A stretch of DNA of 64,000 bases from Axinella damicornis (lineage: Eukaryota; Porifera; Demospongiae; Axinellida; Axinellidae): contig OZ007505.1 in the NCBI GenBank assembly GCA_963931865.1, positions 20,808,074 through 20,872,073 of the forward strand, read 5' to 3'. The translations under genes were made by a program, and so were the position numbers. The first letter of the stretch is position 1. The number at the start of each line of letters is the position of its first letter. The notes beneath the pieces are model-generated. The model ran no database searches. It saw nothing but the letters and a program-made list of their open reading frames with translations, and was not told the DNA's origin. Of this stretch, positions 36,201 through 64,000 are shown piece by piece.

Positions 36201-37439
36201 AGCTTGTAATACAGGTACAGTTGTACCTGTGCATGTGAGCTAGGGAGGAGTGGGCGTGAGCTAGGGAGGAGTGGGCGTGAGCTAGGGAGGAGTGGGCGTG
36301 AGCAATGACGATGCAGGCATGGGGGTGCCGAGCTATGACACATGTGGTCTCATGCTTGTGTGTGGCTGTCTCATAGGACTTGGGTTAGATCTTGGTCATC
36401 ACGGATACAGACACTGCTTCTTTAATCATTGACAGCCGTCAGACACAGACACTTCCCACCCTCATACAGAACCCTAGCAGTGAGACGACCTGGCAATGCT
36501 TGCCTTTCATCCTGGTATCCATGTCCGCTAGCCATGCCTCTCCACTGGGCTGCCTCCGTCTCTTGTCAACCGGATTTCCATTGACCTCCTTTGACTTGTC
36601 TGTAGAACCTTATCAGAGTATAATGTGTGTGGATGAGAGCCACAATTCTGCCAGGGGATACTAGTCAGGGAGCACGTGCTTCTTTTGGGCAGAGGAGCCA
36701 AGTCCAATTTTCCCACTCTGGGGTTTGCTCTTCCAGTCTGGTTGGTGGATGTGGCTCTTTAGTAGCCTCATTCCCAGGCCGTCTCCCACTCCAATTTCAG
36801 CTGCATACGTGACCTTTGAACTGCTCAGCCGCTTTTCGGTAGGACAGTTCAAAGGTCACGAATGCAGCTAAAAAAGGAGCGGGAGACAGCCTGGGAATGA
36901 GGCTAGCTCTTTAGTTGATGTACAAAATCAGGAGTGGAAAGGGGAGGGGGTCTCAGACCTTTCACCCCACATCCAGTTTGCATTGTTTGCAGTACAGCAA
37001 ATAGAGGGGGTTGCTAATCCCCTCTCCATTTAGTGCCCATACTGCAACCAATGCCAGATTGGAGGTGGGGCAAGGTCTGAGAACAAGACAAAGATAGTAA
37101 GTGATGAGCTTGAGTAATTATCAGCCATCTCAAAAGACAAAGAGTCTCATGCAGTGGGAGAGGGATTTCTAGGCAGGTTGGTAATCCCAGACACTTTGCT
37201 AACCACAGGTAGAGGAGGAATTAAGACTAGAGTGTGGTTATCGCACACAAGCGAATAAAATTTGGCCAGAAATTCCTGCGTCTACCTTAGCCTATAGCAG
37301 TAAAAATGCAGCTAGCCTCACCGACGGAAGCCTGGGAAGAGTCTCCAATCTTGCAGTCGGAGTCCAGGGCACAGAGGTCGATCAGGCCTCCTGAGTCGGC
37401 ACTGAGGGAGCTGCTCCTGTCAGAGTGACCCTCCATCAT
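30297..37439 (-). CDS. GTSE1-like microtubule-associated, cell-cycle protein
   Basis: Ten coding exons on the minus strand give 999 residues: 37439-37322, 36097-36034, 34948-33961, 33720-33317, 32967-32895, 32737-32085, 32006-31856, 31543-31196, 30613-30575 and 30458-30297, all in frame. Supporting similarity to GTSE1 is an N-terminal KLIEEEEFDFDIPDD motif (vertebrate GTSE1 has an equivalent acidic FDFD motif), a central PTPSNQLKR motif, many S/T-P and basic segments, and a C-terminal SPLDKENRL. GTSE1 is expressed in G2/S, binds EB1 and microtubules, and inhibits MCAK and p53. The third exon adds an acidic array of about eight repeats around G-Q-V/M-V-E-E-Q-L-G-x-x-D/E-V-S, not known to me in vertebrate GTSE1. 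Mostly disordered. The ATG pair at 37439/37436 was chosen as start. It is head-to-head with the next gene. Confidence 0.6.
30679..30750 (-). tRNA. tRNA-Gly (anticodon TCC)
   Basis: On the minus strand a 72-nt cloverleaf starts GCATTGGTGGTGTAACGG, has the anticodon arm CTGCCTTCCAAGCAG (anticodon TCC) and T arm CCGGGTTCGACTCCCGG; the acceptor stem GCATTGG pairs with CCAATGC. Discriminator A, no encoded CCA. An internal A box and B box (GGTTCGACTCC) are intact and a T run follows at 30668-30674 (minus sense), a pol III terminator. It lies in a GTSE1-like intron, same strand. Confidence 0.95.
30975..31122. repeat. Long hairpin with family ends
   Basis: tagcctcattcccaggccttctacacctccag and a complementary end (ctggaggtgtagaaggcct) with the family border on one side, in a GTSE1-like intron. 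A related half (gaggtgtagaaggcctgggaatgaggctac) is at 35966-35995 and a damaged copy at 33167-33281. Confidence 0.65.
33071..33103. repeat. Minimal hairpin element, agtctc subtype
   Basis: agtctcgtgcccagac joined directly to gtctgggaacgagac: almost no loop. Confidence 0.75.
35130..35168. repeat. Minimal hairpin element, agcctc subtype
   Basis: tagcctcattcccaggc and gcctgggaatgaggcta, perfect arms, 5-base loop. Confidence 0.85.
35516..35792. mobile_element. Inverted-repeat element with TA-flanked CAGCGGTT ends
   Basis: Arms of about 125 bp begin TA-CAGCGGTTGCATCAAACT and end AACCGCTG-TA. The centre holds two copies of a segment around 'cttatgagccttgtaggact'. Possible TA target duplication would fit a Tc1/mariner-type non-autonomous element; no coding frame. 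Confidence 0.75.
36240..36302. repeat. Three tandem copies of a 21-bp unit
   Basis: gagctagggaggagtgggcgt repeated three times without change, GTSE1-like intron 1. Confidence 0.85.
36762..36905. repeat. 144-bp hairpin with family ends
   Basis: tagcctcattcccaggc...gtctcccactcc on the left and ggagcgggagac...gcctgggaatgaggctag on the right, with complementary stem extending past 50 bp. Confidence 0.75.
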
Positions 37440-37836
37440 AACAGCACAAGCGGATGACAAAACTGCAGAACAGAAGATATCAGATGATGTACTGAAAGTT
37501 TCAATATGCACCTCTCCTCTCTTTAAAATAGATAATAGATTGCTCCTCTGGATCCCACAGGCTCCAGCCATGGAAAATATGCTTATCTATGCTCTGTAAA
37601 AGGTGACCGGTGACCCAAGAAAACCATTGCTATGTTTTATTTACTACCTGTGGAACAGCTCACACCCAAAGCTCCTGACAGTCAGTATTACAGTCTAATA
37701 GTCAGCTATAAAATCCGCCCTTACGTTTGAATCCCTTGGCAATGACGTAAATAAAGTTTCATTGGTTGCTCTAGGTCACATGACCATTTCGCACGGCCTC
37801 GTTCCCATACCGAGTTCAGTTCGCAGGTGCAGCATC
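37440..37836. promoter_or_regulatory. Divergent promoter of the GTSE1-like and membrane-protein genes
   Basis: The start codons are 397 bp apart, head to head. Around 37724-37785 are, in + order, TTTGAA, TGACGTAA (CRE-like), ATTGG (an inverted CCAAT box) and GTCACATGAC. In sense of the GTSE1-like gene this reads CCAAT, CRE, then TTCAAA nearer the gene, reminiscent of CCAAT/CHR promoters of G2/M genes. Suggestive only. Confidence 0.4.
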
Positions 37837-44120
<6,284 letters not shown>

Positions 44121-45276
44121 ACTGCTGGTATGAGGGCCACATCCATATGCATACATAAATGTTTGTGATCTACACAATCTTTTGAGATACACAGATTTTA
44201 CCTGCATGATCTTTTGAAATATAAACTTCTTTCTGAAGACGGTGACTATATATTTTTTTATGCGGACATGACAATTGTGTATTTGTTAGCGATATTCCTA
44301 GACCACTGAATCATGGTTGCTGATTCTACTAGTATTGGTCAAAGACATCTTTTTGAATTTGCATCTTTGGGAATGAGATTCTGTGGTGTTGTTTCTGATG
44401 TGTTAATAACAAATCAACCGGTTTGTCACTGCGGCAGCCCCTCTAGCCACTTCAGGACTCTTCCCATCTAGATATAGCCTTCAAACTGGCCAACTATGGT
44501 GCTTCGAATATTGTGCAAAGAGCAGAATTTGATGGAGCAACGGTGCCACTCTGTGTACATGTGTGCAGTCAGAGGAGTGCTATGGTGACCAGTGGGTCAC
44601 AGCAGATCTGGATGACCAGTGGGTCACAGCATATCAACTAGGATGGGATGACCAGTGGGTCACAGCAGATCTGGATGACCAGTGGGTCACAGCAGATCTG
44701 GATGACCAGTGGGTCACAGCAGATCTGGTCGCTAATCACTTGGCATGTCACATGCATGTGACATGCAAAGTAGATGTACAACAGAACTATACTAGGAGGT
44801 CTGATAGCCTTGTTCCCAAGCTCCTCCCCGGCTTTAATTCTGCCGCAAAAAAGGCAAAAGCGGTGGAGAAGCCTGGGAATGAGGCTGGATTGATTCTAAG
44901 CGTGCAATTGCAACTCCTTTCTAAGGAAATAACTACATGTAGCTAGCTAGCTACATGCATCAGTATAAGACATTGATCATGTTCCTGCAGAACACTAATG
45001 TGAACCTAGGATGAGGCAGTACAGTTGGAGGCACGCTCCTTAATTGCTAGAGGCATGCAGATTATTGCTGCTGTCAAACAAGCGTCTTGCAACCACGTGC
45101 ATCATGCAAAAGTACATCCGGTGGGCGTGGCCATTGTGAAAGAAACCATTTGGAACGCTGGCACAATGCAATCATGTATCATAATGAAACTTGACTAAGT
45201 CATGTATATACAAAATATGTCATTATTCCAGAAATGAAATTAACACACCTGTATAATTGAATAACATCTCTATATT
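44121..45276. other. Gap between convergent genes with a 27-bp tandem repeat and a hairpin
   Basis: 44577-44728 contains about five copies of gatgaccagtgggtcacagcagatctg. 44806-44887 is a hairpin element (tagccttgttcccaagctcctcc / gcctgggaatgaggct). The rest looks non-coding and AT-richer. Confidence 0.65.
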
Positions 45277-47604
45277 TCAACATGGTGGGACAAAGGAGGA
45301 GAGAACAGCAGAGAATGGTTGCACAGGAGCACTTTGCTCGAGATCTAGTGAAGTTTTGAAGCAGTCTGCAGCCAGCTCGTTCTGGTTCTGGGCAGAGAAC
45401 ACCTCGCCCAGCCAGTACCAAGCTTCGTGGTTCAGTTGGTCTATGGAGGTGGCTTCTCTCAAGTACTTTTCTGCTTCTGAGTGTTTTCCAGACCGATGCA
45501 ACACCTGGCCGACAAGTGTTAGGGCTGTTGGATTCCCTGGTTGCAGGGTCAGAGCGTTGCGGTACTGTTCCAGTGCTTGGCCTGTGTTTCCTTCCATCTC
45601 AAGTGCGTGACCGTGTGCAATGAGTACCGATGTTAGATGAGGACCAAGGTACTGTGCCTCCCGCACGCATGACATGGCGTCCAACGTTTTACCTCCACTG
45701 AGGAAGACCTCGGCTATGGTGCACCAGATTCTGGCCTGGAGAAGATTTGGCCGGTTAGAGGGGGTGTGGTGGAGTCCACTAAGGCTAAAATGTGAGGAGC
45801 CCGTATCCGAGGCTACATCTGGGCTCAGGGGGGCAAGAGTGTCTTGATTGTTTCCTCTTTCGAAAGGTGATAGGGGCAAGTCAGACAGTGAATGCTGATC
45901 TTGGGTAACAATACCGATCAGGCCCTGGGTTTCCTCCGAGAAGAGTCTCTGCCAGAGTTGGAGGGCGTGCTTGCACGTCTTCAGCGCCTGATGTGTGCTT
46001 GTTGTTACCACTTCCAGTTTGGCTTTGCACTCGAGGAGGCCAAAATTCTCTGGTTGCTTTTGCAGTGCAATATCACAGACTTTCAGCGCTTCCAGGTACT
46101 GTCGTTTGGCTGACAATATCAGTGCTAGCAAGTGAAGGCAACTGGTATGGCCTGCATTCAGACGCAGAGCACGCTGGACTTCTGAATTTGCTTCAACTAG
46201 TTCTCGAGACTCGGCCAGTTGAAGTGCGAGGTGGAACGCATAGTCAACGTTCTGAGGATCCATTTTGGCTGCTTGCCTCAGGTGGCCTAGACCCTGCTTA
46301 TGCAGTTCGCCACGCTTCCGAGAAGAAAGCTCTCTGTCAGCACGCATGTTGTAGCCCCTGCCAAGAATGAAACAAGCTCGTGGTTCCAGAAAATGGCCCT
46401 TTGCAACTTCAACAGCCTTCGTGGCCCACTCAATGCAGAGATCAGGTTTGCCAGCCTTCTCTATGGCAAAATTTGCAGCTGTTGAGAGTACAAGAGGATC
46501 AGCAGGCGAAAGTTTGACACATTCATGAAAGACTGCCAAGGCTTGTGCATTTTGCTGATTGACCACCAGAGCCAGAGCAAACTGCAGCCAAATGTGTGGG
46601 ATGACACAGGCAAATCGCATGCTATCTTCTAAAACTTGGACAAACTGTCCCCGAAGGTTGATATCTGATAACGCAAGAGTTAAAAGATCAAGGACGACTG
46701 CAGGAGAAGGAACAGAATCCGTTTTACTCACCATCCATGTGTCGACAACGGACTTTGCAAGGGACGAGACTAAAATACTTTCTTCCTGAAGTTGCGCTGG
46801 AGCAGCAGCTGATACAGAAGAAGTGATGGGAGGGACGTAGGAACTCGGAGATGTGTGGAAGAGGAGGACAGAAGCTAGACTGGTTGCACATATCATTCTT
46901 GCTTCCTGCAAGACATCTTCATCGCGTGACTGCAGCACCCTTCGAAACAGGTTGGTTGCGTGTTCAGGCATGTTGAGATACATTGCAAGCAGAGGAGCTC
47001 TCTCCAATGCTGTCTGGATTGCTTTCAGAGCTGCTGGGTGCCGAGTTAATAACACACCAGCTGTTTTTGCATGGTGTAACAGTGTAAGGGCATGATGTAG
47101 CGATTTCTCATAAGCACTGACAGCATGGGAGAGTCTTTCAGCCCTACCAGCCCCAGCAGTGGCACTCTGCTCCAGTGAGAGACCCAGGTAAAGATACCCC
47201 TCCGCCACTACCTTGCACATGTGGAGCAGAGTGGTGTCGGAAGTACTACACTGCACCGCCTCTTGCAGAGCCACCAGACAACCCTCGAAGTCTCCTCGCA
47301 ACCATAGTAGCTGGCCGTACTTTATCTTTGCAAGCTGCTGCAGAGCGGCGTCATGACCGGGCTGACAAAGATCTAGCGCTTCTTTCATCTTCGCTTCGGC
47401 TGCTTTGAGGTCGGCAGGCCCCTCCTTTAGCAAGTGGTTTTCAACTTGTTCGACTCCCTTCAAAAAGCACGAAAAGGCGTCGGGGATGGAGAGCTTTTTC
47501 CGCGTTCTTTTTAGTGTCTGTTCGATCTCCTGCCATCTTCCCTCGTACAGGGGCCGGTCTAGCTCGTCCAGTAGGGAGGAAATCGTTTTGATCTTCTTGG
47601 CCAT
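45277..47604 (-). CDS. TTC7: TTC7, tetratricopeptide subunit of the PI4KA membrane complex
   Basis: A single exon encodes about 775 residues from the ATG at 47604 (MAKKIKTIS), with an alternative ATG six codons upstream at 47622. The protein is helical throughout, with TPR units clear in the C-terminal third (about 500-765; for example ALEQYRNALTLQPGNPTALT, LREATSIDQLNHEAWYWLGE), and a C-terminus of SAPVQPFSAVL that matches the TTC7 ending (SSPVLPF-like). The N-terminal and middle alpha-solenoid with the low-complexity loop SPDVASDTGSSHFS also fits. TTC7 links PI4KIIIalpha to EFR3 and FAM126 at the plasma membrane, supplying PI4P. Vertebrate TTC7 genes have many introns, whereas this copy has none, although neighbouring genes do; it may be a retrocopy that retained function, as no frame damage is visible. 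Length is somewhat below the human 858/843 residues. Confidence 0.85.
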   Translation of the reverse strand: MAKKIKTISSLLDELDRPLYEGRWQEIEQTLKRTRKKLSIPDAFSCFLKGVEQVENHLLKEGPADLKAAEAKMKEALDLCQPGHDAALQQLAKIKYGQLLWLRGDFEGCLVALQEAVQCSTSDTTLLHMCKVVAEGYLYLGLSLEQSATAGAGRAERLSHAVSAYEKSLHHALTLLHHAKTAGVLLTRHPAALKAIQTALERAPLLAMYLNMPEHATNLFRRVLQSRDEDVLQEARMICATSLASVLLFHTSPSSYVPPITSSVSAAAPAQLQEESILVSSLAKSVVDTWMVSKTDSVPSPAVVLDLLTLALSDINLRGQFVQVLEDSMRFACVIPHIWLQFALALVVNQQNAQALAVFHECVKLSPADPLVLSTAANFAIEKAGKPDLCIEWATKAVEVAKGHFLEPRACFILGRGYNMRADRELSSRKRGELHKQGLGHLRQAAKMDPQNVDYAFHLALQLAESRELVEANSEVQRALRLNAGHTSCLHLLALILSAKRQYLEALKVCDIALQKQPENFGLLECKAKLEVVTTSTHQALKTCKHALQLWQRLFSEETQGLIGIVTQDQHSLSDLPLSPFERGNNQDTLAPLSPDVASDTGSSHFSLSGLHHTPSNRPNLLQARIWCTIAEVFLSGGKTLDAMSCVREAQYLGPHLTSVLIAHGHALEMEGNTGQALEQYRNALTLQPGNPTALTLVGQVLHRSGKHSEAEKYLREATSIDQLNHEAWYWLGEVFSAQNQNELAADCFKTSLDLEQSAPVQPFSAVLSSFVPPC

Positions 47605-48146
47605 CTTCCTATCATGTGGCAATCATGTGACAATTACCTATTACTCACGTGATCAATCGAGCCCCTCCCCCATAAAACTATAATATTATTGTGCTTCATT
47701 TGCATCGATCTATCTTACATGTAGCCGAGCGCTCGCTACCTCATTATGCGCTCCTAGCTGGTAACACCAATTTGCGAGTTGCATGATTATTTTACGCATT
47801 ATATATATAAAGAGCACACGTGCATGCAGTGCACATGCATAGGCAATGACATATAATGCAGGATGGGTCATGTGTCATGACAAGTTCAAATATGAGCTGG
47901 TTTGCAAGGATCACATGACTATAGCTAGCTAGATATCCAGTACGGTGAGTATTCATATTTTCATTGCAGCATATATTATTATGTGAAATGGATCAGGAGC
48001 CCACAATGGACTCCTGATCATGAACGGATGCATACAATTACTACGAACACAGTTGAGCTGATCACGATCGAACATGATCCAACTACACACTAAAGGACAG
48101 TACATGTACATATATACATGGTAACCACGGGCTAAGCCTGTAGTGT
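47605..48146. other. Intergenic interval, likely TTC7 promoter
   Basis: Between the end of the FGD-like gene and the start of TTC7 (both minus). It is AT-rich and has a few palindromic tetra- and hexamers (gcatgc, tagctagcta). No element stands out. Confidence 0.5.
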
Positions 48147-62766
<14,620 letters not shown>

Positions 62767-64000
62767 CTGGGAGTTGGAGGGAGGGAAAATGGATGGCTAG
62801 TGATCATGTACTCATTTACAGGCGTATTACAACACACTGCACACTCAATCATGTCAATGATTGGCCAGTTCTATTCGCAGTTATACCAACACCACACAAA
62901 GCAGACACACACATACACACACACACACTACATGCACACACACACACACATGCACACACACATGCACACTAAATCATGTCAATGATTGGCCAGTTCTATT
63001 CACAACACCACACAAAGCAGACACACACACACACACATGCACACACACAAAGAACACTACACGCATACCAACACTAAGACACAAAGCAGACACACACAAA
63101 GTACATTACACACCTGCACATACCAACACCCACACTAAGCATACAGCACACACACACTCACATGGCAAATATTTGTACACCAATTTAGAGCCTCACATAG
63201 CACACAGATGCACAGCAAACGGTCAGTCATCGAGCAAGGAAACAAGGCAGAAAAGAACGAAATGGAAACTGAGGGAGTTTAAAAGGTTACTCTGTTTTTG
63301 CGTGCACCATGATGGCTCTGAATACTCACTTGTACAAACACTAGTACTGTTGTGTCAACATACGGGAGGTCTAATGGGAAAACCCTGAGATGTATAACTG
63401 AGAGACGTTTCACTAGTACTGTTGGGTCAACACACATGTACAGTGACAGTGAGGACGACACTGAGGCCGGCAACTGAGGGAAAGTACATAGACAAAGCTG
63501 ATGGAACAGTTGTTATGAACATGCAGACATGAGGTCATTATTTCCTGTCTAGGAGACAAACAGATGCAGTAGATGGAGGAGGAAGGACAGAGAGGGAGAA
63601 GGGGGAGGATGGTAGATGGAGGAGGAAGGACGGAGAGGGAGAAGGGGGAGGATGGTAGATGGAGGAGGAAGGACGGAGAGGGAGAAGGGGGAGGATGGTA
63701 GATGGAGGAGGGAGGACGGAGAGAGAGAATGGGGAGGATGGTAGATGGAGGAGGAAGGACGGAGAGGGAGAAGGGGGAGGATAGAGGAAGGATGAAGGGG
63801 AGAAGGGAGAGGATGAGGAGGGAGGATGGAGAGGGAGAAGTGGGAGGATGGTAGATGGAGGAGGGGGAAGGATTCCAATTATGTTATCACAGAAACCAAA
63901 ACCGAGCGACCCCCACAATGTACACAACTACACATACAATCACAAGTTTGTTTACTCTACTAGGAATTCCAAAACCCCATTATACTGTCAATAAATTTGG
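62767..64000. repeat. CA-rich region and 43-bp minisatellite upstream of the known FGD exons
   Basis: 62880-63160 carries interrupted (CA)n and a direct repeat of 'aatcatgtcaatgattggccagttctattc' (62847-62876 and 62971-63000). 63552-63870 is a minisatellite with unit aggacggagagggagaaggg plus ggaggatggtagatggaggagga (43 bp), about seven copies, some altered. This probably lies in a 5' intron or promoter of the FGD gene; no exon is evident. Confidence 0.7.

Overview
The window is nuclear DNA of an animal. It holds intron-rich protein genes with GT-AG splice sites, genes nested in introns, pol III tRNA genes without encoded CCA, and animal-specific architectures (CARD plus death domain, TRIM-NHL, FGD-type RhoGEF, a GTSE1-like protein). 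Compact genes, expanded death-fold and TRIM-NHL genes, many (CA)n tracts and many short inverted repeats suggest an early-branching invertebrate, most likely a sponge. That assignment is inference; no rRNA or mitochondrial marker is present.

Layout. 1-4853 (+) is the 3' part of a large helical-repeat gene I cannot name. It is followed within 140 bp by a CARD-only gene (4993-5465) and 112 bp later by a CARD plus death-domain adaptor (5578-6748). 8042-18343 (-) is a 14-exon RRP9 (U3-55K) gene; its largest intron carries an intronless multicopper oxidase on the + strand (14019-16376) with one in-frame stop just before the last copper motif. RRP9 shares a 277-bp divergent promoter with SEC13 (18621-22487, +, 12 exons). 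22488-25483 is a repeat-rich gap with three long inverted repeats. 25484-27526 (-) is a single-exon TRIM-NHL gene. 28014-29978 is a 2-kb palindromic element carrying a nested insertion and a coding remnant.

30297-37439 (-) is a 10-exon GTSE1-like gene with a tRNA-Gly(TCC) in an intron. It lies head-to-head with a 10-exon, eight-membrane-segment protein gene (37837-44120, +). 45277-47604 (-) is an intronless TTC7 gene. 48147-62766 and beyond (-) is an FGD5/6-like gene (DH-PH-FYVE-PH) with a huge disordered N-terminus full of tyrosine and proline motifs, and four identical tRNA-Gln(CTG) genes in one intron. The rest is micro- and minisatellite sequence.

The genes do not form one pathway. They are mainly housekeeping (rRNA processing, COPII/nuclear pore, PI4K complex, Rho signalling, mitosis) plus innate-immunity-type death-fold and TRIM genes. 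The most unusual signals are the adaptor and CARD-only gene pair, the interrupted oxidase inside RRP9, a very dense family of tiny hairpins with matching changes in both arms, a palindromic element with a coding remnant, and a minisatellite that copies a 5' splice site. Exon borders were read by eye and checked by reading-frame arithmetic for RRP9, SEC13, the CARD genes, the GTSE1-like gene and the membrane-protein gene; other borders are approximate.
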